A stretch of 64,000 nt of DNA from Cytidiella melzeri. Taxonomy: Eukaryota; Basidiomycota; Agaricomycetes; Polyporales; Irpicaceae. The stretch is taken from contig JABYQR010000092.1 in the NCBI GenBank assembly GCA_022592445.1, positions 1 to 64,000 on the forward strand. The letters are read 5' to 3'. Made by a program: the position numbers and the translations under genes. This document shows, in pieces, positions 35,556 through 47,585 of the stretch; position 1 is the stretch's first letter; every line of letters begins with the position of its first letter. The notes beneath the pieces were generated by a model, which was not told where the DNA came from, did no database searches, and saw only the letters and a program-made list of their open reading frames with translations.

Positions 35556-36010
35556 ACGTTTTTCAGTAAAGTAGCCAAGATTGCTCAATTTCACTCCAAT
35601 TGACAAGATTCTTGGACCAGAATGTTGTAAAAGACAGGGCTATCCAATGTTGTATAGTATGTATATATTTGTGCATTTGTGCAGTTGGTAAAAACCAAAA
35701 GGTGACCTGATATAAAGCTCTAAGGGCCTGATTGGCGCCACATCATGTAGTTGACTTATAAATAATCCCTCGCCAATAAGGAAATAAGTTGCTGTGGAAA
35801 TAAGTTGAATTAAGCGCTGGACTATTTAATTTGGCGGGGGATCATTCCATAATGCGACTACATAATGTGCAGCCGATCAGGCTCTAAAAGGCTGATATCC
35901 AAATCAGTGCAGTGTCACCAACTGTATTCATTGCCTATTAGAACTATAGCTATTTGTATCTCCCATCAATTTCCCACACTTTGGGAAACTAGAGAATTAC
36001 ATCTGAAAAC
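35556..36010. repeat. Right-hand copy of dispersed repeat, holding a MITE
   Basis: Parallels 26672-26965 on both sides of MITE B, which is absent from the left copy. The left copy thus acts as an empty-site reference. Confidence 0.65.
35724..35884. mobile_element. Tourist-like MITE B (161 bp, TAA duplication)
   Basis: Starts GGGCCTGATTGGCGCC and ends CCGATCAGGCTC, flanked by TAA at 35721-35723 and 35885-35887. Same TIR family as MITE A but different interior. The paralogous sequence near 26865 has a single TAA and no insert. Confidence 0.8.
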
Positions 36011-36766
36011 CATCAATGTGCACCAGCACACTGGAACAATTCTTCTTCATTCTTCAGGCGTTGCAATCAGAGTATTCTAATGTAAGCTGCTTATAAAAGC
36101 TTTCATCAGTAAGATAGTCACTTACTAAAGTTGTTTTCAGTAGCAAGATGAATGATAGAAAATATTAACAGAGACAAAGTGATCTACTAAGGTATCTCTA
36201 TTGCACTATGTTACCTATCAAATCTGCTATTTATAATCAAATTACTCAACAAAGTAACTATCACAGATTAGTTGGCTGATGAAGGTTAATTCCAATTACT
36301 TAGTAAAGTTAATTTTCACAACCAATTTACTTGTCAATATTATTGCTAGTTACGAGAATGTTTGAAGCTGTTATCAAAAATAGAGTTGTTTAGTAAAATA
36401 TTATTTTAGTCTATATTACTCGCTCAATCTGCTTACTAGAAACATAATCACTGATCAAAGTAGCTATTTTAATGTAATCACTTGTCAAGAAGTATCATTT
36501 CATTCAGCATTTAGGGCTTTTATTTACTGCTTGCCAGCCCTGCTAGTGCTGTCATTGCTGGGGCAGAGCTGCTAATAGTGTGGAGATGCTCCTTATCAGG
36601 AATTGCCTTTTTAGTAGTATTCATGCTGCTACTGACAAACAATTCACATAGCAGAAGATTCCTGAGGAGCTTGCAGACCATGGCGTTGGTAAGAGACAAG
36701 AAAGACATGTGTGCAGGTTTCAAGATGGGTGACAGTTTCTTGACTATTGGACTTATGCTTGTATCT
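36011..36766. other. AT-rich flank of copia element 1
   Basis: No gene seen; simple A/T-rich sequence with repeated TTACT(A/C)GTC-type strings. Ends in the TATCT target copy (36762-36766). Confidence 0.5.
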
Positions 36767-37055
36767 TGTTGTAATGTATGACGTGCCATGGCTTCCATAT
36801 ATGGAGATCCTGACATCCCGACTGATTCCTTTATTCCCGTGTATATATTCATCTATTCCGTTCTGGTTCCTCATTGGTATTTCTGTATTTGTAATATCCC
36901 TCTCCACTTCAATCCGCGCATCCGTCCATTTCTTTCTTGCTTATTATATCTTATCCTCTTTTCTATGTACTTATAAAAACTCTGTAATTGGTTGTCAAAG
37001 TATTCATTTGCTCTCGCTATCTCTTGTGCACTTGAACGCCTCTTGCATCACAACA
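36767..37055 (+). repeat. 5' LTR of copia element 1
   Basis: 289 bp, TGTTGT...ACAACA; holds a TATATATTC box-like motif and pairs with 41230-41518. Confidence 0.9.
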
Positions 37056-37070
37056 GGTTATGAGCCCCGT
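37056..37070 (+). promoter_or_regulatory. Primer-binding site, half initiator-tRNA type
   Basis: GGTTATGAGCCCCGT immediately follows the LTR. It is complementary to the anticodon-arm region of initiator tRNA-Met (GGGCUCAUAACC), as in Drosophila copia, which uses a cleaved tRNA half as primer. Confidence 0.75.
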
Positions 37071-37207
37071 GCTCTAACCGCACGAGAATCTCTCCATCAA
37101 GCTCTATACTTGAACCCTATTCAATCTAGGCAACAGTACGTCGGCATTACGCCCGTAGGCCATCATTATCATTATCTCTATCTCTTGATCTTGTGATTAG
37201 ATCTACT

Positions 37208-40200
37208 ATGGTGACAACTACTGCCGCAGCTTCCGAAATGTCGGGCAGCTATTGTATTGAACCGCTGAAGGGAGCCGAGAATTATATTACTTGGCGCGTC
37301 CAGATTACAGACATTCTCATGGACATGGGGCTGTGGGAATACACTTCAGGCAACACCACCAAACCCGCTGATGCAGTCCAAGCTGCTGAGTGGACCAAGA
37401 AGGATTGGAAGGCACTTACAACCATCCGACTCTGCATTTCAAATTCAATGATGGTGCATGTGATTTCCGCCAGTACTTTGAAGGATGCCTTCGACACCCT
37501 TTCCAATGTTTTCAATAATGAAGGTGCCATTGCTCTTATTGTTTTACGTCGCCGTTTTCTTGGTTACCAGATCCCTGAGGAGGGCAACCTTGGTGAAGAA
37601 CTGCGCAAGATCAAAGGACTTTGGCAGGAGATCAATCTTGTACAATCGCCGAAGATCTCTGACAACGAGTTAGCCTCCATCATTCTTACGGCGCTACCAC
37701 ACTCCTGGGACCCTCTGATCTCATCAATCTCACTTGACAACACTCTGACATCAGCCAACATTATTGGTCGTATTCTACAAGAAGACAATCGCCAAAAGGA
37801 ACGCACTACAGCCGAGACTAGTCTATATGCACATACCCAACATCAAAGATCAAAGTTTTGCGCCAGAGTATTCTGCCACGGCTGCGGAAAAGAAGGACAT
37901 ATCAAACCTGAATGTCAGAGTGGTGGAAAGAATAAGGAAGATGGTAAGAAGGAAGGGCAAGCGAAGGAAAGGAAAGGACAAAAACAAAAACAAGAGATCA
38001 TACACTCACATCGCCGAAGGAGAGAAAAACGGCAATAGCAACACCGAGCGCGAGGAATACGCTTTCCCGGCTACAGAGAATGCTTCCGCTGCACCTACCG
38101 GCACTTGGCTTGGCGACTCCGGAACTTCTTCGCACATCATCAATGATAGATCTCTATTCATTACTTTTCCCCATCAAAAGTTCTATCCACGGTGTTGGCG
38201 ACTGCTCAAGCCTTGGACACGGCAATGTGCGAATTGTGTTCATCACAAAGCAAGAAACCATTCCGGTCATACTCAAGGACGCGTTATACGCGCCATCAAT
38301 GAGATTTAATCTCATTTCCTTAGGAAGACTCACTAGCGCAGGCCTCTCATACAAAGGCAAAGGGATGGAACTGTTTATCAAAAATGAAGAGAAGGTGATC
38401 CGACATGGAACCAAATCCGGTAACCTTTACCGAATGGCCGTCAAATCCGTCGACACAATTTCAATGATTGCTCGCTTCAATTGCTCCTGGTATGAATGGC
38501 ATTGTGCCCTTGGACACATCAATAAGGGACAGCTGAAGGAGATGCATGGCAATGGTCTAGTATCAGGTATGAATGTTGATACTACGTCAGATGATGATTT
38601 TGTTTGCGAAGCATGCATCGCTGCGAAACACACTCGCGCATCAATTCCCCTCCAGACTTTATGCAAGATCTCGCAAATTGGGGAGATCATCTTTTCCAAT
38701 ATCTGGGGACCAGCAACTACGAACTCCATTGCGGGTCTTTCCTATATGATCTCATTTACAGACGGAACATCACGTTTAGTCTGGGTTCAATTCATGAAAG
38801 ATCGGGACGAAGCCAAACAGAAACTCAAGGAACTTGACACGTTCATTGAGAACCAATTAGGTTGCCGCATCAAATCCTTGCGTGTCGACAATGCAAAGGA
38901 GTACGTCCAAGGAAAAATGAAATCATACACTGATAGGCATGGCATCAGATTAGAGCCCACAACGTTGTACACTTCTGAATACAATGGTGTATCAGAGCGA
39001 CTTAACCGAACTCTGGTCGAACATGCGCGCGCTATGCTAATTTCGCACCGGCTTCCGAAATATCTATGAGAGGAAGCAATCTCTTACGCCGCTTATGTCA
39101 AGAATAGATCACCAACGCACGCATTACCGCATTCGACTCCATTCGAAGCACTCTGGAAGAAGAAACCAGACGTGAGCAACATACACAAATTTGGTACAGA
39201 ATGTTGGGTACGTGTAAACGTATCTTTGTCAAAGCTCAACACGCGATTCATCAAACGAACCTTTGTCGGAATTAAAGAAGGGGGGACCAAAGGATTTAGG
39301 TACTTGGTACCTGAATCTCGGAAAATTCTTACATTGCGTGAGGTTATTTTTCTGCGCTCTGATGAACTCACGGCGCTGATTGTTTAAACCACTGTCAATC
39401 TTGAGGGGGAGAAATCCACACAGTCACCCACAGTTCCTATTCAAACCAAGAATGAAGTGGCTCCTACCCGCTCTCTTCGTGACAAACCCCGGCTTGACTA
39501 CTTGAAACTCAATGATGGCCCACAGAAGACCCTTTTATCACTGACTGCCAAGCCCAAGTTGAAGGTTACCACTGTACCTGTATCCGAACTGTCGGATCAG
39601 GGGGAGTTGCCATCAGTCTCAGAGATACCGTCCGTCGAAATGGACGCAAATATGTGTTTCATCGTTGACACTTCAGATTTGCCTCAGTCATTTGACGAAG
39701 TTAGGAAGCGCGATGACTGGCCTCTTTGGAAAGAGGCTATGGACAAAGAAATGGCACAATTGGATAGACTAGGCACTTATTCAATGGCAGATCTTCCTGC
39801 CAATCGCAAGGCCGTCGGATGCCAATGGGTATTCACCGTTAAACGCGACGCAAACGGCAACATTCTCAAGTACAAGGCACGCCTTGTTGCGCAGGGTTTT
39901 TCTAGATCCCCGGTCAAGATTTCTTTGCAACTCATGCCCCTGTCATTTGACTTGAGACTTTCCACACCATCATCTCAATTGTTGCTCATCTCGATCTTGA
40001 ACTCCATCAGGTTGACGTCGTTGGGGCATATCTAAACTCCCCACTCCAGGAGGACATCTACATGAAGCAAGCGCCCGGCTATGAAGATAGTTCGCCGCGT
40101 GTATATCGCCTGCACAAGGCGCTCTATGGACTCAAGCAGGCTGGCCGTGCCTGGCGCGCAGAACTCGATCGCGTTTTACTTGAAGCCCTCAGATTCACGC

Positions 40201-41220
40201 GCTCTCAAGCTGATCCGTATCTCTATTATTGCGGAAACAAATACAATTTTACGCTCATTGGTACTCATGTTGACAACTGTCTTGTGGCGTCATCTGATTT
40301 AAAGGCTATCAATACCTTGAAAGACGATCTCAAACGCTACTTCGACATCACGGATCTCGGAGAAGCCATACTTTACGTTGGAATACAGATCGCTCGCCTA
40401 CGAGACAAAGGCATGATTTCAATTTCACAAACCCGATACATTGACATCATTCTTGCTCGATTTGGCATGAAATCCTGTAATTCCGTGTCCACACCTCTTG
40501 ACGTCAACGTTACGCTTATTCCCGCCACCACGGATGAAGAACTCGTAGAAGACATTTCTTACCAAGCCGTAATTGGCTCTCTCATGTATGCCGCTGTCGG
40601 CACTCGGCCTGACATTGCTTTTGCCGTCCAAGCCCTTAGCCAATTCAATTTGGCACATACCGCTGCCCATTAGACTGCGGCAAAACACGTGCTCCGTTAC
40701 CTCAAAGAGACCCAAGAATTAGTGATCTCATACGGAGCAACTCCCAATCTAACCATTTCAGGATTCAGCAACGCCGACTGGGGCCAGAACCGCATCGACC
40801 AACGATCGATATCTGGATATGCTTTGCTCCTAGGAGGAGGCATGGTTAGTTGGAGTTCAAAGAAGCAGAGCACAGTTGCTCTCTCAACTATGGAGGCGGA
40901 ATACGTAGCACTTGCACACATGGCACAGGAGACTATTTGACTCAGGGAAATTCTCACAGAACTCGGTTTTGCGCCTACTGGACCTACCACTCTCGCCACC
41001 AACAATCTCGCCACTATTTCATTCGCTCACGACCATCAATTCCATTCCTGATTGAAGCATATTGATATTTGCCATCACTTTGTTCGTGAACAAATTCTTA
41101 ACGGAACTATTCTCGTCTCTCACTGCAGTTCAAACAATAACTGCGCCGATATTTTCACCAAGGCGCTTTCACGCATGAAACATTCTGAGCAACTTGCGCT
41201 CATCAATCTCGCCACTCGTT
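37208..41220 (+). pseudogene. gag-pol of copia element 1, broken
   Basis: Gag from the ATG at 37208 includes a UBN2-type domain and a CHGC..GH....C zinc knuckle (about 37882-37917). Frame changes near 37990 and 38190 bracket the protease DSG site. The integrase region follows (zinc residues, then SNIWGP where the first catalytic Asp is Asn at 38698-38700). Stops lie at 39067 (TGA for Trp), 39385 (TAA), 39948 (TGA), 40671 (TAG for Trp), 40938 (TGA for Trp) and 41049 (TGA). The RT box reads HVDN (40266-40277) instead of YVDD, and RNase H reads SNAD instead of SDAD (40770-40772). There is another frame break near 39905-39950. It cannot encode active enzymes. Confidence 0.88.
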
Positions 41221-41229
41221 GAGGGGGAG

Positions 41230-41518
41230 TGTTGTAATGTATGACACACCATGGCTTCCATATATGGAAATCCCAACATCCCGACTGATTCCTTTATTCC
41301 CGTGTATATATTCATCTATTCTGTTTTAGTTCCTCATCGGTATTTCTGTATTTGTAATATCCCTCTCCACTTCAATCCGCGCATCCGTCCATTTCTTTCT
41401 TGCTTATTTTATCTTATCCTCTTTTCTATGTACTTATAAAAACCCTGTAATTGGTTGTCAAAATATTCATTTGCTCTTGCTATCTCTCGTGCGCTCGAAC
41501 GCCTCTCACATCACAACA
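41230..41518 (+). repeat. 3' LTR of copia element 1
   Basis: 289 bp, preceded by the purine tract GAGGGGGAG (41221-41229) and followed by TATCT. Confidence 0.9.
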
Positions 41519-42221
41519 TATCTGTTGACAGCTTAACAGGTACCACAGCTTGACAGGTAGGACCAGAACAATGCATGACACTATACTATTAAGAATATGT
41601 GAAGAGACTTTGTTAAGTGATGATTGACCTGCAAATTAACCTGTAGGCAGCAGGTACTTGCACTTGCAGGTCTAGGTACCTGGAACTATTGAATCTGCAC
41701 AGGTGCAGGGTAGGGGATTGATTCCCTTGTATACCTGCAGCTACAGGTGCACCCATGCTGAGCTGTACCGTCATTGAGACCAAAGCTAAGATTGCCGTCA
41801 CTTGGCAAGTCAAAGCTAGTGCACACACACATATGAAAGTCAGCTCAGGCAGATGTACTGGCAGAAGTGGTGTTTCTGACCCTGCTCTCTCTCCTCCTTG
41901 TAACCCTTGGGCCATGATAGGCCCATAGCTAGGGGGTCACAAGCTGTGGGCAATCATTAGATTATACACAGCAAAGGGAGTGACACAGACTTTCATTAGC
42001 AGCAGTCATATCAAAGAAACTGCTGTTGTCTGCTTGTGCCTGAGGGTTCATGGAGCTGTTATCACCCATACTAGCAGATTGTGGTAAGAATCAGCTTTGC
42101 TAGGAACATAGATGCTGCATTGTAATACCTAACTGGCTAGAGCATTATTTGCAGCGTAGCTCTTTAAGACAACAGCGCTGCAACAAATCATGAAACGTAG
42201 GTAGGGGTAGAAAAAACAACT
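41519..42221. other. Spacer between copia 1 and tRNA
   Basis: No gene. Contains direct and inverted short repeats of CAGGTA type (41535-41760). A run of A at 42211-42216 reads as T6 on the minus strand and is the likely Pol III terminator of the tRNA. Confidence 0.5.
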
Positions 42222-42326
42222 AGCCCACCGCGGGGGTCGAACCCGCAGCCTTCAGATTACGCAATCACCGCCATGGATCAAACAATCGTAAAAGTCTGAC
42301 GCTCTATCCGATTGAGCTAGGCGGGC
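42222..42326 (-). tRNA. tRNA-Lys (UUU) with 31-nt intron
   Basis: On the minus strand the 5' acceptor GCCCGCC pairs with GGTGGGC. The D-arm is GCTC...GAGC, the anticodon stem TCAGA/TCTGA, the loop CTTTTA-A and the T-arm GCGGG-TTCGACC-CCCGC. The intron (31 nt) sits one base after anticodon TTT, the canonical position. CCA is not encoded, as expected in eukaryotes. A T6 tract follows the 3' end. Confidence 0.93.
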
Positions 42327-42497
42327 ATGTCCTACAATACAAAGACAACTATGATGATCTGCACGCAGGATCACACAAATAACCCATTATTCGACGTCAT
42401 TTGCAAGCGGTTCATTCCGCAACATCTGCCAGCGCTGTCACACTCTTGCTTACTCTTGCCATAGTAAACCCTCTTCCCTCACACCAACGTATTTAAC

Positions 42498-43471
42498 ATG
42501 GCCTTCAGACTGTCCCGCACATCGTTCGGTCGCCTTGCTATCCCCTCCGCACGCGTTGGTGCGCGACAAGCACCTCGTCGAGCAATGAGCAGCAGTTCTC
42601 ATGGTACGCAGGGTAGCGACAGGATATGGATAGTCAGTATAACTAGGAACGCGACTGCACCTTGATACTCATGCGGTTTGTGTTGCGCTAGATTGGCTCA
42701 GCCCTAATCTTTGGACCTGCGGTACGTAGCCCACCTTGGTTCAGTTGACGAACACGGTAATAATGATGTTGACCCGCTTTGTAAACACGTATAATAGGCG
42801 GCATATCTCCTCTCACCATCCGCTCAGAGCAAGGCGCACGATGCACAGCAACACTCACTACCCAAGCACAAGGCTTCCGAACCTGAGAACGCTCCTGTTC
42901 CTGCCACCCCTCCCCCGCAGGAACACGCTCCCGTGAGTCGTCTGCTCCGTGACCACACGAGAATTAGCCTGAAACATGGATCAAAGGCGGAGCCCAGCCC
43001 TGAGCCATCTGTAATTACAGATGACGAAGGAAATACTGCTTCCAGCGACGAAGTCGCGGACTCTATCAACAAAAGCGTCGTGCGTACCATTCCTCCATGC
43101 TCAACCAACATCAAACACATATCTCCGTGCTGACGCATCGCATAGGACAACGACTCGCCCAAGGATGCCTACGCTTTTGAAGCCGGCGAACAAAAAGAAA
43201 CTGGCGGCGCAGCCAGCGGCGACAAGGCTATCTCCGAAAAAGCCGAATCCCCCGAGAGCGGGCATGTGCAGAGCGAGAAACCCTCGAGCGAGAAGGACAC
43301 GTCTGGCACTTTGCAGTCGAAGGAGGATTCTGGTCCCTCGGATATTGGCGATGCTCGCAGGCAGGCAAAGGTCAGTCAAACGTTTCGTGGTGCTTGGAGT
43401 TAAGACGACGTACTGACGAAACTGACGGCTTGCAGAGCGGCAACGATCCTAAAGAAGCCAAGACAGAGTAG
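42498..43471 (+). CDS. Small mitochondrial-type membrane protein, unknown function
   Basis: Six exons (42498-42632, 42692-42721, 42798-42932, 42987-43079, 43146-43370, 43436-43471) with introns of 54-76 nt give 217 residues in a continuous frame. The N-terminus MAFRLSRTSFGRLAIPSARVGARQ is Arg/Ser-rich and amphipathic, typical of a mitochondrial presequence. A single hydrophobic segment (about 44-62: WIIGSALIFGPAAAYLLSP) follows. The rest is hydrophilic, rich in Glu, Lys, Ser and Pro, and probably disordered. I recall similar hypothetical proteins in other basidiomycetes but no assigned function. The 30-nt second exon makes automatic prediction error-prone. Confidence 0.75.
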
Positions 43472-44386
43472 ATTATCGATAATCCTCGTATCTTAATCAT
43501 TCGAACAATACATGCTCTGCGCAGTCGCGATACAACTAACAGGAGAACTGTTTCTGCGGAGGCACTTTGCAATACTTTGGCCGGAAGGCTCACGTTCCGC
43601 GTGAGCCGCCGGTCGATACTAAGGAGAAACTCCAACAGCGTATCCAGCGGCCACACCGTAGTGAGTGGTGTCATGAGGTCCTCCCGCTGTGAATGGCCAC
43701 CAAAAAGGAGTAATCGTCCGTCAAAGAGTACAACAGAGCTGTGCACAATGATGACCATAGGAACGTTCTTCGATGTGAGTAGAGGACCGCCCGGAAAGTC
43801 ATTCACCTCAGGCCTCTCCCCGCCTTACCCTGGCGGTTGAAGGCTTCACGGCCACGATAGTTTTCGCCTATGGTGGACAATCGAGAGAGCGAGATAGAGG
43901 CGAGCACTGGGGTTGGGATCTGTAAGTGCGGAATGTGAGGTGGGCGACCAGCGGGGCACATTGTGGGTGGCGGGCTTGTTTGGCGATAGGTAATGAGCAA
44001 CCGTGAATGTATCATGGATGATGTGAATGACTGATTATGTAATCATACAGTATTGTCGTCAACGATAAGGTCCCCTTTAGATATCGACTTTGGATATTCT
44101 GCAAATCCGCGGTCGGCCCCCTAGTCTTTATGTTGTAGGAATAGAATTTATTGCTACGTAGCTAACAGGCTAGGTTGTAGGCTACAATTCAGCGCAAATG
44201 CTAGCAATAGGGTGCAATGCAGTAACAATTGACAGGCGCTCCCCGCTGTTGAACCGTCTCATACCAGGTTCATATTGACAGGCTTGCGCTTATCCTCCGA
44301 CCTCCGCAGGCGGATTATTCGTCCTGTACCAGTCTCTCCTTTCGCATCTACTACTGCTCCATTCTTTACTACACTGTACCGCTACC
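43472..44386. other. Intergenic; possible gene fragment on minus strand
   Basis: A minus-strand open frame (43372-43806) includes VVLFDGRLLLFGGHS, which resembles one kelch repeat. It lacks an ATG and further repeats, so it may be a fragment of a kelch gene. The last 150 bp before 44387 is the likely promoter of the next gene. Confidence 0.35.
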
Positions 44387-46245
44387 ATGTCTGCTTCAAC
44401 ACCCCCTCCTACGAGCTTAAGTCCCAGAGCCTCAGTTGATTCCCTCTCAGGCATCCACGACCACGATTCTTCCACTGCCCTCATACTTGTACCGGAGCAC
44501 AATGACCAAGATGACATAGATGCTGAAGATCCTGCTCCATTTGATATCATGTCTAGCAGCGACGACGACTCGCAGGACGGCGAACTGCAAGAAAATTACG
44601 ACGGCAGGGATGCAGGCCGCACATATCCTTCTGGGCCATCGCTATCCTCCTTGGCCGTCTTCCTCTACCTCTTATCCCCGCTTCTCAAGCTCGGTGCTCT
44701 ACTCTCCCCTCTATCCGGTGGGCAAGGCCTCAGGGAGTCCCTGCCGGCATTGTTCTTCTTCGCGACCCTCTGCGCACTTACCAGGCAAATATGGTACATG
44801 CTGGCGCGCTACGTCAGGAGGCCGGACATGGAGGAAATCGTGTTGCAGACATTTGCGAGGCGAGCAGGCAGGGGCAGGGAAGGAGAGAGGAAGAGACGCT
44901 GGATCGTTCGTATAGTCCGCTTCAACACTGGACTCCTCCGTGTGCTGGTCATAGCTCTATACCTCAGAGGTCAGTGCACTATCATATCGCCCCCGTGCGC
45001 ATATGGCTTATACATCATTATTGTGCAGCTTCGACAGATGCCATAATCCCTGCACTCCCCTCCAACCTCCTTTCGATCCTTCCATCTCGAGTTGTCGTGA
45101 CTCTCGTCTCAACAGTCATTGTGCTACCACTTTCAGTCTCGCCAGCAACCTCGCTCGGCGCGTCTACTGTAATTTACGCGACCTGGACATCTGTAGCAAC
45201 ATTTGTCGCCTGGACCGCCGGCACGGCATACGCTCATGCCAAAGGCATATCTGTTCTCGCGCAGAGCGATAGCGGTGTAGGAGGGTCGCTTGGGACCCTC
45301 TGGCAGGGAATCAGTAATTAATTCTCTTCAATATATACGCTAAAGCTCAAGTTGTCGTTATGTACTAGGCATCGTCGCATTCACGTTCGCGACCTCGTCT
45401 ACCCTGCCGTTGTACTCTGCTCTTCGCAGTTCCCGTAGTGGCCTTGGCGGAGCTACTACGAAGCGCTCGCGATCTTTCAGTTTGCTTTCCCTAAGCTCAA
45501 TTGTTCTCGCCACGGGGCTCATACTACCGCCCACGATATTCAGCTCGATGGTGGCTTCTCCGGTGAGTGAGCTTTCCCGCTCCATTCAAGCAACAGCGAC
45601 AGACTTGCACTGACTCGGCAGTTTCGCACTGCACTTTCGCAGGACGAGCCATTCAAGAGTCTCATGCCCTCGATTGTTCTTTCGCCAATCGCATTCAAGT
45701 GTCTCATGGGTCTCTTGAGTACCCTCACGCTAGCACTTGGGATTCCCTCTGTGCTGGTCACCGCTCCCGCAATCCCTGTTCCATTGTCGTTCCGAAGACA
45801 TGTGAACCACCTACTTGTCTCACGCGTTGTGCTCCTCATACTGTCGCTGTCAATTGCGTTACTACCAGCGCCGCTCGTCCGTCTTGCCAGTGACATACTG
45901 ATTATACTGGCGTTCTTGGGCACGTTCACCATACCAGGTAAGCTGCTTTCTCACTCTTGTCATCTTCCTCCACTTACCTTCCCTTCAGCTCTACTACACA
46001 TCATCATCCACAACTTCCGCCGTCCCCTCTCCATCGTCATGCCACCCACTACTCCTCGACCAGGTGGGACTCTCCAGCGCAGCGATTCGCATAACGACGA
46101 GCTCCTCCAGCGGAAAGAACGTACGTTACAGCGCCGACGGTTCACAAGGAGGTTGTTCTGGGATATTGGCGTTTGGATGCTACTGCTGCCCGTCGGAGGC
46201 GGAGGACTCGTGTGGGCTGGCGGCCGGCTCGCCGGAAGGTGGTAA
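44387..46245 (+). CDS. Multi-pass membrane protein, amino acid transporter (AAAP)-like
   Basis: Five exons (44387-44969, 45029-45313, 45369-45562, 45643-45937, 45989-46245), introns 51-80 nt, 537 residues. The first 80 residues are acidic and disordered (SSDDDSQDG). At least eight hydrophobic segments follow. The segments IVAFTFATSSTLPLY and FLGTFTIPALLHIIIHNFRRPLSIVMP resemble the core of the amino acid/auxin permease family (vacuolar AVT-type transporters), with the Pro-Ala-hydrophobic-His pattern. If so, it moves amino acids across the vacuolar or plasma membrane. Family assignment is by remembered pattern only. The C-terminus has a basic loop (LQRRRFTRRLFW) and a last membrane span. Confidence 0.75.
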
Positions 46246-47287
46246 ACTCTCTCGCAGCAACCATTGTCACCGTCGGTAATTTTATCAGTGCACGGCTGCT
46301 GGTAAAGAAGAAATTATTGACGGAAGTACGTAGGACTCGGACACCTGGAGTATTCCTTTCTTTCCGCTGTCTCCCTATTTTTGTTGACTTTAGACACGAA
46401 AAGGATATGGACCTTTTGATTCAGTGATCGCTCGTGTATTAGTATTTTTTGTTGGAATCAGTTTACAAACGGTGTCTGGTTTTATACCGCTTTCTTCAAT
46501 GATTCCGGGACTCTGGTGTCAATTGGATGATACAGGTAGGTAAATTTGAACTATAGTAGTAGGTGCAAGGACGTGTGAAAGAGTATATATACATCCCGAT
46601 CTCGTCATCACTCAGGCTGCTGTCGTGCGCTTCATCGCCGCTCACTGCTGTCAATATCATTGTCATCATCTCCTCTAACCTTCACGTCACCACCAACGAT
46701 GTCGTTACTGTCATTGTCGACACCCTATTGATTATTGCCACAACCTTCGGGCCGGACCAGCAGATATTACCTCAACCTCGCTGCTACTACGTACCGGCTC
46801 TCGAGAGCTAAGTCATGCGCGCTGTTGTTAATGCGGGACAAGGATAGTAGAGCCAGTCCGTTCGGTCTCACCGGCGGGTCATGGTCTACTATCTTACACT
46901 GTCACCTGTGCAGCCTCTAATTATCGAATCATGGATTTATTATATCTGTGTGGAATGGTTACTTTGACCTGCGACCACAGCTACCTCAGTTAGATGTTTG
47001 TGGGGATGAATATCGCTTGTTACGCCTGGTTAACCCTTCCAGTCTTGGGTACTACTAGACTTATGCTTCAGTAGCAGAAGCACACATATGTAGTGCTCAG
47101 TGAGGCTTGGCCACTGACGGCCTATCGAATGAACACTTGTTTGTGAGTGGGGATGGAGTGCACATACACACTGGCTGAGGGTGAACCACCATATGGTCTA
47201 TGGGGTGCAGCATCTTAGCGCTTGGGGCATGAGAGAATAAGAGAACATTACAGAGCATGGGGCTGACAAGATCTGGCATAATACTGA
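46246..47287. other. Intergenic, 3' flanks of the transporter and SSP2 genes
   Basis: No gene recognised. The right end (47288-47295) still holds the last bases of the SSP2 coding region on the minus strand, so sequence left of it is the original SSP2 3' flank. Confidence 0.5.
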
Positions 47288-47295
47288 CTATGTTA
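47288..47295 (-). pseudogene. Severed last codons of SSP2
   Basis: Minus strand TAACATAG. Placed after ...CCTAAAG at 54728, and counting the CTTTA duplication once, it ends the SSP2 frame as LPKVT-stop. SSP1 ends LPKAT-stop. Confidence 0.85.
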
Positions 47296-47300
47296 CTTTA

Positions 47301-47468
47301 TGTCAAAAACGAGGTTCGGGCGAGAGCACGAGATGGAGGTACGAGGGTAGGATTCGATACTGAACACAAATGTTGCACTTGCGATAAGTACTAAGTCACT
47401 CGATCGTTGAGTGCCCCTCTCTATCTCCTGTCCCAATCCGGTACCCCGACCGGGTCACATCCTTGACA
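47301..47468 (-). repeat. 3' LTR of cargo element
   Basis: 168 bp, TGTCAA...TTGACA on either strand; one C/T difference from 54560-54727. Confidence 0.92.
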
Positions 47469-47476
47469 CCCCCCTT
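47469..47476 (-). promoter_or_regulatory. Polypurine tract of cargo element
   Basis: Minus strand AAGGGGGG abutting the 3' LTR, where plus-strand DNA synthesis should start. Confidence 0.7.
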
Positions 47477-47585
47477 GACCCGTGTCGCCATACTTCTTCG
47501 TAATGGCAGGTAGCCTGCGTCCGTTCGATGCTGACGCCATGTCGTGAGTATTGATGCTCGGAAGAGGTAGTCGGCATCGTCAGTC

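Larger units (their letters stand above)
36767..41518 (+). mobile_element. Ty1/copia LTR retrotransposon 1, full-length but decayed
   Basis: Two 289-bp LTRs (36767-37055, 41230-41518) begin TGTTGT and end ACAACA. The 5-bp duplication TATCT is at 36762-36766 and 41519-41523. A primer-binding site GGTTATGAGCCCCG starts right after the 5' LTR and a purine tract GAGGGGGAG ends right before the 3' LTR. The order gag, protease, integrase, RT, RNase H is that of Ty1/copia. The LTRs differ at about 19 of 289 positions, nearly all transitions, so the insertion is old or was mutated by a RIP-like process. Confidence 0.93.

Noticed and set aside
24047..36766. CRISPR-like or satellite centromere interpretation of the repeat block
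   Set aside because: Repeats are long, diverged and mixed with transposons; no short regular repeat/spacer pattern, and eukaryotic context.
36747..37196. Open frames within the copia 1 LTRs (also 41251-41439) as small genes
   Set aside because: Duplicate frames within LTRs; no independent support.
43372..43806. Kelch-like gene on the minus strand
   Set aside because: Only one weak repeat-like block, no ATG, overlaps the 3' end of a well-supported gene; mentioned only as a possible fragment.
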